The notes beneath the pieces are model-generated. The model was not told where the DNA came from. It searched no databases and saw nothing but the letters and a program-made list of their open reading frames with translations. A stretch of 64,000 nt of DNA, from NCBI RefSeq assembly GCF_026262505.1, contig NC_067207.1, forward strand, positions 28,426,082 to 28,490,081, written 5' to 3'. Source of the DNA: Trichomonas vaginalis G3 (Eukaryota > Parabasalia > Trichomonadida > Trichomonadidae). Each line of letters opens with the position of its first letter. Position 1 is the stretch's first letter. Positions 19,956-32,044 of the stretch are shown here, piece after piece. The position numbers and the translations under genes are program-made.

Positions 19956-20231
19956 ATGCCAATTCTATATACCGAGTTTGGGGATTTATCCTTTCAAAAG
20001 ATTTATCGGTTTTATCCAAATTTTCAAATGAAGAAGAATTTGGTTCAGGGAATTATCATGGCTGGAGCTCTTATAGTTGTAGCCATAGTTTTCGCATTTA
20101 TGTTTTGCCTCTATATCGATACATTCGAAAACAACACAGATAAGCCCAAGAATTCCGACACTGGTGCAAATGCTATCGAAACAGAGATGACCGGCCAACA
20201 AGAGTACGAAATTAATGATCTTCTCAAGTAA
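19956..20231 (+). pseudogene. Possible second membrane-anchor remnant (91 aa)
   Basis: ATG at 19956 (another at 19952 is in a different frame). One membrane segment, AGALIVVAIVFAFMFCLYI, is followed by an acidic/polar tail ending NDLLK. It lies 430 bases after a similar anchor remnant and could be the end of another lost surface gene. Weak evidence; it could also be a small membrane protein. Confidence 0.35.
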
Positions 20232-20767
20232 GTTGATCTAAATACAATGTAAAAATTAGTTAATTTTAAATCTATTACAAAATATTTTTCGGATTATTTT
20301 CAGAAATTTTAATCTGATTTCAATCCTAATCTATTTTAATAATGATGTATATAAGCCTGAAATATCACTATAAATCATAATCGGATTGAACTAATATTAT
20401 ATGAATGAACTCAAACATGAATATTCATGTATCATTCCTGCATATTCATTCCCACTTGTATCATTTATAAGCATATCTAGCTTCGGTAGCCTTAAAAGAA
20501 CATTTACAATATGAAAATGCTTAATTCGGAAAATTTCCAAACCAAGATCAAAATATTGAAATGTTTCGGATATTGGCTATCATATGTTTCACTAATAGCA
20601 TTACAATGAATTGATTCACCCTAATCAAATATCGAAATTTCTTGTTTCACTAGAATTTAAGCGATATATGCATTTATGGATTCGATATTTGTCTGATTTT
20701 CCATTATTATATACTATCGTTAGGATTTCAAGCTATTTTAGAAGTGTTTAAAAATATAAAAAAAAAT
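20232..20767. other. Intergenic region up to fold-back element, no gene seen
   Basis: AT-rich with TGAATATTCATG-type palindromes near 20400-20450; no gene seen. Confidence 0.4.
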
Positions 20768-22874
20768 GGCGTCAAAAATTTTCTCACTGGGTTTTCGTCT
20801 ATCAATCCCAGCTCATTATATACGCAACCAATCAAAAATCTGATATGGGAGTCCAAGGCTAACTTTTTGTTGTCTACCTAATAAAAGAGGAAGCAGCATT
20901 AGTGAGAATAATCGCAAATATTCAATTTAAATTATCTTTTTATTCTTAATTTAAAGTGACAAAAAGAATAAAAAACCTATTCTAAGGCATGTTGTTATGT
21001 AAATGAGACTAGACATCATATTTTATGTTATGAAAAAAAAATATTTAGAATTTTAGAACAAAATAAATAGAAAAAATAGCATAACTTATGGATGTGCGTA
21101 TATTAAATTTAATAAATTAAGAGAAATTATTTTTGGCGCCAAAATTATTCGTTAACTCTCAAATTTTTCTGAGTCAATAAGCCGCCAAAAAAGTGTCATT
21201 TTGTTTCGTTAGAGAAAGATGAATTGTCCATGTCATCCAATCGGGAACAAGGGGGATGGGGATTAGATGATAAAGAAGCAATTCATGCTCTCTATCTGAA
21301 GCAATCAGACTTACCAGCAACAATGTGAATCGATTTGGCTTTAAAGTTAATATAGCAGATCAGCTTGTTACTGGAGAGACTAGGCATTACGATTGATTCG
21401 CTGTAGTGCTCTACTTTAATTTAAGAGTAGTAACGGATAACTGAATTCTCAAAATTCTTTAGGTGATCCAAAACACTGTAGCTGCTTGAACTTTGGACGA
21501 GCCTCGCACCCCAGAGAATAGAAATCCCAATCTTGCTCATGTTTAGTTGAATTAGTCTGCAGCAGTACAGCTCTGATACCACAAGATCGTGATGTATACA
21601 AAGTCACAACGCTATTTGATTCAACAACTAGCTAGTTTTGACATCAAATTGCAAAATTTGACTTCGTTATGAGCTCTTTGTAGCAAAAATACATTACACT
21701 TAAAGACTAGTTGCTAGACTGTAGTAGTTTGTTCGTATATATCTATTTTTCCCCAACGTATTGCATACTACATTTTGACAAGACTTGCAACCTTATAGTA
21801 ACCTCGTTGGGAATTGTTCAAGCAAAGCGTAGGTAGCTAAGGTCGAGTAAGAGTTCTTCTTAAATCTTTCACTGAATGAGTAGGTGTTGGAAGAACTGTT
21901 CTCTAAAGCGATACAGTTGCGCTACATGTTCGTCAACTTGTCTAGAAATAAATATATCATTTGTTTTATACGTTTTTTCGTAATAAATCTATTTGTATTT
22001 GTTGTATTTGAGTATGAAGATAACAAAAACTACGGCATAAGACGCAGTACACTGGGCTTCGTTGCCATTTTATTTACCATGTTAAGAATAAACTTAACAG
22101 ACATGCTTTGTTTTCGACGAAGCCATCTAAAATAACGTACATCTAAATAAAACTAAAAAACTGTAAAATTTCTTTATTTGATAGTATACTTCAAATTATG
22201 CACTATACCTTCTAGAATTCTATAACACTCTTTGCATATAATTTTTTTAAAAAAAAGTTATATCTCGACAAAAATATGATTTATCAATAGAGTATGTAAA
22301 ATAAAACTCATTCGCAGTATTAAAAAATCGTAAATCTTTCCAAAAAAATTTTGAATTACAAATTTTAAAACTTAAAACAACATTTTTTGAAGCGAAAAAA
22401 CGAAATCTAATTTTTTTTGGAAAATTTAGAATAAATAGAGCTCTTTAACTCGTCGAATGCAAATTGTTTTCAAGTTTTTTTCGACCGGAAATTGAACTTT
22501 TAGAGTTTATACAATAAGATTCACATGAAAAAATACGGGTTTAACAAAGAAATCACCAATATAAAGGTTTTTTAGTAGAACGAGATTGATAAAAACTACG
22601 GTATGATAAAAAGACGATAATTTTTTTGGCGGGATAATTGAAGAATATGAATGATTCGAATTACAGACATACTCTAGTCCGAAACTTACTATGGTTCGTG
22701 ACTTATTTTTGACACAGAATAGCTGTAGACTAAGGTTTACTCTAGATCCAGACTTATTATACAATTAAATTTGCTTTTGGAATAAGACTTAATTTTAGTT
22801 ACAAACTTATCTTAATATCAGACTTATATTTAGAATCAGACTTACTTTAGTCTAGAACTTACATTTAGAATCAG

Positions 22875-24131
22875 ACTTCCATTTCAAGTCAGACTTACTT
22901 TCGTCCGAGACTTACATTTCAAGTCATACTTACATTCGTCCGAGACTTACATTTCAAGTCATACTTACTTTCGTCCGAGACTTACATTTCAAGTCATACT
23001 TACATTCGTCCGAGACTTACATTTCAAGTCATACTTACATTCGTCCGAGACTTACATTTCAAGTCATACTTACATTCGTCCGAGACTTACATTTCAAGTC
23101 ATACTTACATTCGTCCGAGACTTACATTTCAAGTCAGACTTACTTTCGTCCGAGACTTACATTTCAAGTCATACTTACATTCGTCCGAGACTTACATTTC
23201 AAGTCATACTTACATTCGTCCGAGACTTACATTTCAAGTCATACTTACTTTCGTCCGAGACTTACATTTCAAGTCATACTTACATTCGTCCGAGACTTAC
23301 ATTTCAAGTCATACTTACTTTCGTCCGAGACTTACATTTCAAGTCATACTTACATTCGTCCGAGACTTACATTTCAAGTCATACTTACATTCGTCCGAGA
23401 CTTACATTTCAAGTCAGACTTACTTTCGTCCGAGACTTACATTTCAAGTCATACTTACATTCGTCCGAGACTTACATTTCAAGTCATACTTACTTTCGTC
23501 CGAGACTTACATTTCAAGTCATACTTACATTCGTCCGAGACTTACATTTCAAGTCATACTTACATTCGTCCGAGACTTACATTTCAAGTCAGACTTACTT
23601 TCGTCCGAGACTTACATTTCAAGTCATACTTACATTCGTCCGAGACTTACATTTCAAGTCATACTTACATTCGTCCGAGACTTACATTTCAAGTCAGACT
23701 TACTTTCGTCCGAGACTTACATTTCAAGTCATACTTACATTCGTCCGAGACTTACATTTCAAGTCATACTTACTTTCGTCCGAGACTTACATTTCAAGTC
23801 ATACTTACATTCGTCCGAGACTTACATTTCAAGTCATACTTACATTCGTCCGAGACTTACATTTCAAGTCAGACTTACTTTCGTCCGAGACTTACATTTC
23901 AAGTCATACTTACATTCGTCCGAGACTTACATTTCAAGTCATACTTACATTCGTCCGAGACTTACATTTCAAGTCAGACTTACTTTCGTCCGAGACTTAC
24001 ATTTCAAGTCATACTTACATTCGTCCGAGACTTACATTTCAAGTCATACTTACATTCGTCCGAGACTTACATTTCAAGTCAGACTTACTTTCGTCCGAGA
24101 CTTACATTTCAAGTCAGACTTACTTTCGTCC
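22875..24131. repeat. 35-bp satellite array, about 36 copies
   Basis: Unit contains GTCCGAGACTTACATTTCAA and then GTCATACTTACATTC. Three unit variants differ at two positions (CATAC/CAGAC and CATTC/CTTTC) and recur in blocks, giving a higher-order pattern. Copy number was counted by eye. Confidence 0.9.
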
Positions 24132-24469
24132 TTTTTTCTCTTCCAATAATGCACAAAACCAAGATTTGACATCAGATTTAAAATCTCCATCAAGTCTGCT
24201 TTCCAAATCCGCTGTCAAAACTTGAATATCTCAATTAATTAATGATATTCAGATATTGCGAATAATCTTTAGGTAAAGAAGAAAATTTAGGTTGTAAAAT
24301 CATATAAAAATGTAGTTAGAGAGCAAAAATTATGTTTGAGTGGATCTCCATGTCGTAGTGGATCTAGATGTTTGAGTGGCTTTAGATGTATGAGTGGTTT
24401 TCAATGTCAGTGTGGATCAAGATGTCTGGGAATAAAAGTAAGTCGTAGGTTAATATAAGTTTGATATTA

Positions 24470-24990
24470 ATGTAAGTATGACTTAAAATGTAAGTCTCGG
24501 ACGAAAGTAAGTATGACTTGAAATGTAAGTCTCGGACGAATGTAAGTATGACTTGAAATGTAAGTCTCGGACGAAAGTAAGTATGACTTGAAATGTAAGT
24601 CTCGGACGAATGTAAGTATGACTTGAAATGTAAGTCTCGGACGAATGTAAGTCTGACTTGAAATGTAAGTCTCGGACGAATGTAAGTCTGACTTGAAATG
24701 TAAGTCTCGGACGAAAGTAAGTCTGACTTGAAATGTAAGTCTCGGACGAATGTAAGTATGACTTGAAATGTAAGTCTCGGACGAAAGTAAGTATGACTTG
24801 AAATGTAAGTCTCGGACGAAAGTAAGTATGACTTGAAATGTAAGTCTCGGACGAATGTAAGTATGACTTGAAATGTAAGTCTCGGACGAATGTAAGTATG
24901 ACTTGAAATGTAAGTCTCGGACGAAAGTAAGTCTGACTTGAAATGTAAGTTTCGGACGAAAGTAAGTCTGACTTGAAATGGAAGTCTGAT
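24470..24990. repeat. Inverted 35-bp satellite array, about 15 copies
   Basis: Same unit as the array at 22875-24131 but in opposite orientation, with a spacer of about 340 bases between them that holds repeated GAGTGG and GATGT phrases and no gene. Confidence 0.9.
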
Positions 24991-27318
24991 TCTAAATGTA
25001 AGTTCTAGACTAAAGTAAGTCTGATTCTAAATATAAGTCTGATATTAAGATAAGTTTGTAACTAAAATTAAGTCTTATTCCAAAAGCAAATTTAATTGTA
25101 TAATAAGTCTGGATCTAGAGTAAACCTTAGTCTACAGCTATTCTGTGTCAAAAATAAGTCACGAACCATAGTAAGTTTCGGACTAGAGTATGTCTGTAAT
25201 TCGAATCATTCATATTCTTCAATTATCCCGCCAAAAAAATTATCGTCTTTTTATCATACCATAGTTTTTATCAATCTCGTTCTACTAAAAAACCTTTATA
25301 TTGGTGATTTCTTTGTTAAACCCGTATTTTTTCATGTGAATCTTATTGTATAAACTCTAAAAGTTCAATTTCCGGTCGAAAAAAACTTGAAAACAATTTG
25401 CATTCGACGAGTTAAAGAGCTCTATTTATTCTAAATTTTCCAAAAAAAATTAGATTTCGTTTTTTCGCTTCAAAAAATGTTGTTTTAAGTTTTAAAATTT
25501 GTAATTCAAAATTTTTTTGGAAAGATTTACGATTTTTTAATACTGCGAATGAGTTTTATTTTACATACTCTATTGATAAATCATATTTTTGTCGAGATAT
25601 AACTTTTTTTTAAAAAAATTATATGTAAAGAGTGTTATAGAATTCTAGAAGGTATAGTGCATAATTTGAAGTATACTATCAAATAAAGAAATTTTACAGT
25701 TTTTTAGTTTTATTTAGATGTACGTTATTTTAGATGGCTTCGTCGAAAACAAAGCATGTCTGTTAAGTTTATTCTTAACATGGTAAATAAAATGGCAACG
25801 AAGCCCAGTGTACTGCGTCTTATGCCGTAGTTTTTGTCATCTTCATACTCAAATACAACAAATACAAATAGATTTATTACGAAAAAACGTATAAAACAAA
25901 TGATATATTTATTTCTAGACAAGTTGACGAACATGTAGCGCAACTGTATCGCTTTAGAGAACAGTTCTTCCAACACCTACTCATTCAGTGAAAGATTTAA
26001 GAAGAACTCTTACTCGACCTTAGCTACCTACGCTTTGCTTGAACAATTCCCAACGAGGTTACTATAAGGTTGCAAGTCTTGTCAAAATGTAGTATGCAAT
26101 ACGTTGGGGAAAAATAGATATATACGAACAAACTACTACAGTCTAGCAACTAGTCTTTAAGTGTAATGTATTTTTGCTACAAAGAGCTCATAACGAAGTC
26201 AAATTTTGCAATTTGATGTCAAAACTAGCTAGTTGTTGAATCAAATAGCGTTGTGACTTTGTATACATCACGATCTTGTGGTATCAGAGCTGTACTGCTG
26301 CAGACTAATTCAACTAAACATGAGCAAGATTGGGATTTCTATTCTCTGGGGTGCGAGGCTCGTCCAAAGTTCAAGCAGCTACAGTGTTTTGGATCACCTA
26401 AAGAATTTTGAGAATTCAGTTATTACGTAAATTTCTCAAGATGAACTTGAGAGCAGCGCAGTTATAACGAAAGTCTCTGATGAAAGGCAATGATTTCTTT
26501 CATGAATGATCTAACATTAGCTTGAAATCAGGAAAAGAGACTATTGATGACTTACTTTCCATCGATGGTGCACAACAGCAGGGAGGGGATTGGTGGGTTT
26601 GGGGAAATTCGCTGAGGCACTAGTGTCCGGATTGTTCGTCAAATAGGTTTCCTTTCCTATAAAGAAATGACACTTTTTTGGCGGCTTATTGACTCAGAAA
26701 AATTTGAGAGTTAACGAATAATTTTGGCGCCAAAAATAATTTCTCTTAATTTATTAAATTTAATATACGCACATCCATAAGTTATGCTATTTTTTCTATT
26801 TATTTTGTTCTAAAATTCTAAATATTTTTTTTTCATAACATAAAATATGATGTCTAGTCTCATTTACATAACAACATGCCTTAGAATAGGTTTTTTATTC
26901 TTTTTGTCACTTTAAATTAAGAATAAAAAGATAATTTAAATTGAATATTTGCGATTATTCTCACTAATGCTGCTTCCTCTTTTATTAGGTAGACAACAAA
27001 AAGTTAGCCTTGGACTCCCATATCAGATTTTTGATTGGTTGCGTATATAATGAGCTGGGATTGATAGACGAAAACCCAGTGAGAAAATTTTTGACGCCAA
27101 AAAAAATTATCGATCAATTTCACTGCAATCAAATCATAATATAATTGCCGAAAAGGGAATTAGTAGAAAGCAATTAAAAATCGAGCTATATACGATAGAA
27201 ATAAAAACATAATATTTAAGAAAATGACAATAATCTACAAAGTCTAATATATTATTCGGCAAAACTCATTTCTATAGGAATATGAGTATAACCTAACATG
27301 ATAATGTATTCAAAAAAA

Positions 27319-27915
27319 TTAACAGCAACCAGTTTTCTCTTCTTTCTTTTTAGGTGCGTACAAGGTTGGTTGGATTCCTATCTGGATTTCTTTTGTGACG
27401 ACAGATTGAAAAACGTTTCTTGCTGCTTTATGAAAAGCTTCTGTAACGTTTGCATTTGTTTTTGCAGAGGTTTCTATGTATTCTAAACGGTTATTATTGG
27501 AGAATTGTTCGATTTCTGCTTTAGATACTGTTCTTTCGCTTTCTAAATCAATTTTATTTCCAACTAGAAGAATTTTAGCTTTTGGATGACAGTAATTTCG
27601 TACATCTACAATCCAATCTTCCAAGCCTTCGAAGCTATGATGGTTATTGTAAGAAAATACAATCAAAACACCGACCGCATCTCTGTAATATGCTTGAGAT
27701 AGTGCTCTATATTGCTCTTGCCCTGCTGTATCCCATATCTGCAATTGAATCTTTTGATTGCCAATGGACAACTTGTATAATGAGTATTCTACGCCAATCG
27801 TACTATCTAGCACACCATCAAATTCATCTGTTATTAATCTTCTTACAAGGGCAGTCTTTCCAACCCCAGCATCTCCGATCATTAAAAACTTGAAATTCAA
27901 AATATCATCAGACAT
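27319..27915 (-). CDS. Rab-family small GTPase (198 aa)
   Basis: Regulates vesicle traffic. All G motifs are present: GDAGVGKT (P loop), Thr in STIGVEYS (switch I), WDTAGQEQYR (switch II), NKID and ETSAK. The C-terminus GCC supplies the two prenylated Cys of Rab proteins, after a Lys-rich stretch. The ATG at 27915 gives MSDDILNFKFLMIGD, the usual short Rab N-terminus; an upstream TTG is not needed. The nearest Rab subfamily (Rab1/8/11 group) cannot be fixed by eye. A complete, single-exon host gene just outside the fold-back element. Confidence 0.95.
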   Translation of the reverse strand: MSDDILNFKFLMIGDAGVGKTALVRRLITDEFDGVLDSTIGVEYSLYKLSIGNQKIQLQIWDTAGQEQYRALSQAYYRDAVGVLIVFSYNNHHSFEGLEDWIVDVRNYCHPKAKILLVGNKIDLESERTVSKAEIEQFSNNNRLEYIETSAKTNANVTEAFHKAARNVFQSVVTKEIQIGIQPTLYAPKKKEEKTGCC

Positions 27916-27948
27916 TATTTTTGACACAACCGCTGAAATTAAATCCAA

Positions 27949-28570
27949 AATTTCGTTTTAAATATGCATATAACAATGACAAGAAATATTTAGATAAAAA
28001 ATTGACACTTTTATTTATAATGTTTTCAAAATCAATTTTTAATTTTCAGCAATATCAGACTTATCAAATAACATGCCATTACCTTCTCTTTAGATAGTAT
28101 TGATCTAAGTGATAAACAAGGAGAGTTATCTTTTCTCTATTGGCGCTAATGATATATGGACTCAATTAGATCATTGGAACAGAACGCAAAGAAAAACAAA
28201 GAATATATATTTTTGGAAAAGACTCCAAGAGTTAAAGTTATGATTGACTAATGAGTACAAATATAAGAAAAATACGAAGCTGAAAAGGATCATCATTTGA
28301 GAGTTTTACATGGCATTTGTACGCAAATGTCATGTAAAATTTTCTCAAAATTCTTCCAAGTTTACATTCACCATTTCTAGCTTGAAATGATAATGCTTAA
28401 CTAAATAATCTTAGTAAATTTACACATCATGTCCTATACAATACAAAATCTATATCAACTATTCTCTATAAATCATTACTAATGAGGGGGTAATTTGAAT
28501 TTGAGATAAATATATCACTAAACAAGAATCACCATGATAAGTTAAAATAATAAGAAGTGTTTATTCTTAG
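27949..28570. other. Intergenic region with a small hairpin repeat
   Basis: Only notable item is the hairpin repeat at 28283-28350, annotated separately. Confidence 0.4.
28283..28350. repeat. MITE-like hairpin repeat, copy 1
   Basis: GAGAGTTTTACATGGCATTT followed by its near-exact inverse CAAATGTCATGTAAAA and TTCTC. A related copy lies inverted at 37216-37272. Confidence 0.65.
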
Positions 28571-29698
28571 TTATTCATTAAGAATTTTTGAAAAATAATA
28601 TTCAGCTCTTGGTTCTTCCTTTGAATCATCGCAATTATCTCTCAAGCAGTTTATGTCGATAATTTCTGGATCATTTTCGATCCTTCCGAGGTAAATTGCC
28701 CTCAATATCAACAAAGATAAGAAAGAATTGCCAGAATCAGAAGCAAAATCAATCATTTCTTGTAAATCAACAAAGAGGATATTGGCTCTTATCAACAAAA
28801 TGGCGCTAAACGTCATAATGTACCTTTTCATCGTGTAAGTCAATTCATCGTAATGAATTGAATGATGAATCATATCCAGATTCGATATGATCTTCAATAC
28901 ATCTTCAGATTTTCCTCTGTATGAAATTATCATCAGATACCAGTAACAAATCTCTTTCATTTCTTCATCAGGAGAGAAGAAATAACTTATTACCTTCTGT
29001 AAAAAGATTGTTGATGCTCCCAAAGCTTTGATTGTTTGGATATTTATTTCGATATCATTATTGACTTCGAAATAAAGTTTGCACTTGATTCCGAGTTCAG
29101 AACACCTTGCAGCAACCTGGATCTGTTGTTCTGGAGGAAGGATTTCGATGTTTGAGAGAATTGTTTCGTTGACTTTGTCATCAAAGGTCGGAGAGATGAG
29201 ACAAAGTAGGAGTGGAGGTAACAAGTGATACATTGTTAAAAGAGGAAGTTTTTTGATGTAAATTTCGAAGATTCTCTCTAATTGAAGCAATAATGTTAAT
29301 TTGTGTTCGACATTGAAGGATGCGTAAGCTTTTAAGAACTCTACTACATCTACTGGATCTTCTAATGTCTGGATAAAGTCTAAGATATTGTAATTGCTGT
29401 ATAAAACTTTGGCGAAATCGTCTGAATTAAGTAATGCGACTTGAAGACATTCAATTGCGAATGCTGAGTTGGTTTCTCCGATGTATGTGAACAGCATTGA
29501 TGCTATTTCTGATAATTCTTCTTGATGTCCATTTCTGTTTGTTGAAACAAATTCATCTAAATAATACTCGAATTCTTCTGAATCTTTTCGCTCGAAAGCT
29601 TCTTGGATCTTGGAAAAGAGGTCATAGAACTCAATGCTGCACTCTTCATCCAAAGACCTGTGGTTTGGAACGTCTGGTTCTGATCTAATTTCGTCCAT
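28571..29698 (-). CDS. Helical-repeat (HEAT/armadillo-like) protein (375 aa)
   Basis: Complete frame from ATG 29698 to TAA at 28571. After an acidic N-terminus the protein is a chain of amphipathic helices rich in Leu/Ile with motifs such as FLKAYASFNVEHKL, LPPLLLCLISPTFDD and LLILRAIYLGRI, as in armadillo or HEAT repeats. No catalytic motif, signal peptide or membrane segment is seen. Trichomonads have many such lineage-specific proteins; I cannot name a function. A scaffold or adaptor role is likely. Confidence 0.7.
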   Translation of the reverse strand: MDEIRSEPDVPNHRSLDEECSIEFYDLFSKIQEAFERKDSEEFEYYLDEFVSTNRNGHQEELSEIASMLFTYIGETNSAFAIECLQVALLNSDDFAKVLYSNYNILDFIQTLEDPVDVVEFLKAYASFNVEHKLTLLLQLERIFEIYIKKLPLLTMYHLLPPLLLCLISPTFDDKVNETILSNIEILPPEQQIQVAARCSELGIKCKLYFEVNNDIEINIQTIKALGASTIFLQKVISYFFSPDEEMKEICYWYLMIISYRGKSEDVLKIISNLDMIHHSIHYDELTYTMKRYIMTFSAILLIRANILFVDLQEMIDFASDSGNSFLSLLILRAIYLGRIENDPEIIDINCLRDNCDDSKEEPRAEYYFSKILNE

Positions 29699-30042
29699 TG
29701 ATAAATTTTTAATCAGTGCATCAAATCATATAAATTGAAAGGAAAATAATCGTGGTGAAGTTCACCACCTCGAATTGAGAGAATGATATGAAAAAGATGT
29801 TTTATTAATCATGGCCATTCTTAACTCTTATTTAATTTTGTAGTTTTAAGTTAGATTTTCAAGAAAATTTTATACAATTTCACGTTATTCGAACAGGATT
29901 ATATATATTAGTAGGGATTCACTGGAAAGAGCTAATGTGAACATTCATATTAATATACATAGATGTGATTTGAATAAAAAACATTTATTAACTTATATAT
30001 TTAATATATTTAAAGGGATATAGATATGTAATACGTATTGAA
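29699..30042. other. Intergenic region, no gene seen
   Basis: AT-rich, nothing recognised. Confidence 0.35.
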
Positions 30043-30135
30043 ATGTTTTTTAAAAGTATTCTTGCTTTGATTATTTTGCTAACGCATTTTGATGTAACAA
30101 TTGCACAATCAAAGAGATTTTGGGGAATCAAGTAG
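30043..30135 (+). pseudogene. Signal-peptide-bearing 5' gene remnant (30 aa)
   Basis: ATG 30043 opens a frame coding for a textbook signal peptide (FFKSILALIILL core, then cleavage-like T-I-A-Q) and a stop after 30 residues. It looks like the first codons of a lost secreted or surface protein. It could be chance, as no homologous continuation is visible. Confidence 0.35.
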
Positions 30136-30400
30136 CCGAATGATTAGATTATGAAGATTTCAGCATATGAGACGGATTTTATGGTTCAGTTTTGGCAAAA
30201 TTAAGCATATTGGAAAATGCGAGTGAAAATATTCCGGATGCAAGTCCATCATACTGTAATAGGGTCATTTGGTAGCGGCTCACAGTCAGCATTTCTCAAA
30301 TCGTTGCTTAACGTCATAAGAGCTCGAAATCTGTACGTTAAACCACCTTTCAAAATCAAATTTTATCTGAAATTTTCTAAAACTGTACGTTTATCAAAAA

Positions 30401-30405
30401 TCATC
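30401..30405 (+). promoter_or_regulatory. Initiator-like TCATC before MAP65 ATG
   Basis: TCATC lies directly before the ATG at 30406. Trichomonas vaginalis genes start transcription at an Inr of the form TCA-Py-(T/A) close to the ATG, and this loosely fits (the last base differs). It supports the ATG at 30406 as the start. Confidence 0.4.
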
Positions 30406-31893
30406 ATGGGTGAAGATGCATTTATGCTTAGTGTCCAGTTCCCTAGCAAGACGCTAGAGCTCTGGGAAGAACTAGGTCTTGATAATGATATGAGAAAAGA
30501 AGATACAATAAGCGTTCAAAACGCAATGATCAAATTAACTCAGGATTACACAAATCAATTGAAGATTAGACGTGATAAAACAAGAAAAGAGATTGAAGAT
30601 GTTCAAAAGGCTCATAAAAAAGTCATGTTAGCTTACGGAATTACACAAGATGAGATTAACAAGACAAATTTCGACATTCAACCAATCAATTTACTTCAAC
30701 AACTTGCACAAGCTAAAGATGCATACGAAAACTTCAGAAACGCATGTGCAGAGAGACTTAAGAAGTTCGAAAACTTAATTCACATGGCAGTCGATCACTT
30801 TAACATGTTAGGTATTCCAGAAGCTGAACGCGGTGATTATGCAGTTCTTGGGGATGATGACTACTCTCGTGAGCGTCTTGAAAGATTGAAACTCAAAGTT
30901 GAGGATTTACAACACGAGATCGAGGAGAAGAGACTTGTTGCAGATGATATCAAAAACGAAATCTACTCAATTCAGAAAGAACTCTCAAGCAAGCTTTCAG
31001 ATCAAGAAGAAGCTGTCTTGAATTCACCATTACTTACACCAGGGGTCATTGATGGTATCAGGAACCTTCTTGAAAGGCTTCAACAGGTAAAGGCCCACAG
31101 AGTTAAAGAGTTTGAAGAGATTGCACTCAATATCACTCATCTCTGGGACACCCTCAACATAAGTGATTCCTACAGAAAAGCATTCCTAGAGAAATATGCT
31201 ACAATCAGTGATGAAGTTTATGAAGGTTGCATGAAGGAATTAGCTAAATTACAAAAGCAGATGGACGAGAAACTTCCAACACTTATCAAGGCACATCGTG
31301 AACAGCTTGCAGAGCTTTATGACTTCTTCCATATTCCTCCTGAGGGTCGCCTCATGGTTGATGAAAATTGCGAAACAGGACAAGAAGCCGTTAAGATATT
31401 CCAACAGATGAATGATGAAATTGTTCGCCTAAAGAAATTAAAAGTTAAACTCAATGATCTTGTTAAATTGGTCACTCAAGCTGAACAAATTAAGAAAGAT
31501 TATGATGATGTTCTTAAGAATCATGATCCAAAGAACTACACTGCAAGAGATACAGACTCAGCAAAGATTCTTGTCTTTGAAGAACGTGCTCGCAGAAGGT
31601 ATAAGGTTACACTTCCAAGTTTGATCGACAAATTGAAGAGGATGCTTGACAAGTTCAGGAAGGATAATGGCTACGATTTCGAATGGGATGGAAGACCATA
31701 CATCGAGAAACTTAAAGAAGATGAGCAACAAGAAGCTATTGAAAAGAAGTTTGCTGGAAAAATCACAGATTGCGGAAGTGTCCCTCCAATTAAGCGCAAA
31801 GGAAAGAAAGGAGATGATCTCTATCACAATGAGAACATGAATGATAATCGCGGAAATTCAGTTAGAACTGCTCGTCGGCAAGCTTATGTTTGA
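30406..31893 (+). CDS. MAP65/Ase1/PRC1-family microtubule bundler (495 aa)
   Basis: Cross-links antiparallel microtubules, as in the central spindle. The open frame extends back to 30217, but the preceding residues look non-coding and ATG 30406 follows a TCATC initiator. The protein is coiled coil throughout. Family hallmarks are LWEELGLD near the N-terminus, TLNISDSYRKAF, LYDFFHIPPEGR, and the conserved microtubule-binding helix region EERARRRYKVTLPSLIDKL near residue 390, followed by F-E-W-D-G-R-P-Y. The tail is basic. Trichomonads have an extranuclear spindle, where a bundler would act. High confidence in the family. Confidence 0.85.
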   Translation: MGEDAFMLSVQFPSKTLELWEELGLDNDMRKEDTISVQNAMIKLTQDYTNQLKIRRDKTRKEIEDVQKAHKKVMLAYGITQDEINKTNFDIQPINLLQQLAQAKDAYENFRNACAERLKKFENLIHMAVDHFNMLGIPEAERGDYAVLGDDDYSRERLERLKLKVEDLQHEIEEKRLVADDIKNEIYSIQKELSSKLSDQEEAVLNSPLLTPGVIDGIRNLLERLQQVKAHRVKEFEEIALNITHLWDTLNISDSYRKAFLEKYATISDEVYEGCMKELAKLQKQMDEKLPTLIKAHREQLAELYDFFHIPPEGRLMVDENCETGQEAVKIFQQMNDEIVRLKKLKVKLNDLVKLVTQAEQIKKDYDDVLKNHDPKNYTARDTDSAKILVFEERARRRYKVTLPSLIDKLKRMLDKFRKDNGYDFEWDGRPYIEKLKEDEQQEAIEKKFAGKITDCGSVPPIKRKGKKGDDLYHNENMNDNRGNSVRTARRQAYV

Positions 31894-32044
31894 ATCTTGA
31901 CTGAAAGATAATTTGTTGTATTATTCCTGCTTTTTTATTTCTATTTAAAATTGCTTTATTTGATTAAACTTTCACTCTATTTGCTATCTTCCATATTATT
32001 TTTTCATTAAAAAACATATACATGATAAGGTTAAGGTTTTATTC

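Larger units (their letters stand above)
20768..27098. mobile_element. 6.3-kb fold-back (long inverted repeat) element
   Basis: Begins GGCGTCAAAAATTTTCTCAC and ends with its exact inverse. Outer arms 20768-21201 and 26665-27098 (434 bp each) are inverted copies, as are inner arms from 21437 and up to 26423 (about 1.45 kb each). Between the inner arms are two opposed arrays of a 35-bp satellite. The flanks show AAAAAAAAT at 20759-20767 and 27099-27107, a possible 9-bp target duplication, which would suit Mutator-like elements but is weak because it is nearly a homopolymer. No transposase is visible; short frames such as 21884-22135 and its mirror 25725-25976 lack motifs. Confidence 0.85.

Noticed and set aside
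21884-22135. 83-codon ORF in both arms of the fold-back element as a gene
   Set aside because: Copies match only because the arms are inverted duplicates. The sequence has no recognisable motif, and its candidate start and composition look random.
22875-24990. CRISPR array
   Set aside because: Units are contiguous 35-bp satellites without spacers, in a eukaryotic fold-back element.
30217-30405. N-terminal extension of the MAP65 gene to ATG 30217
   Set aside because: The extra 63 residues do not resemble the family, and ATG 30406 directly follows an initiator-like TCATC.
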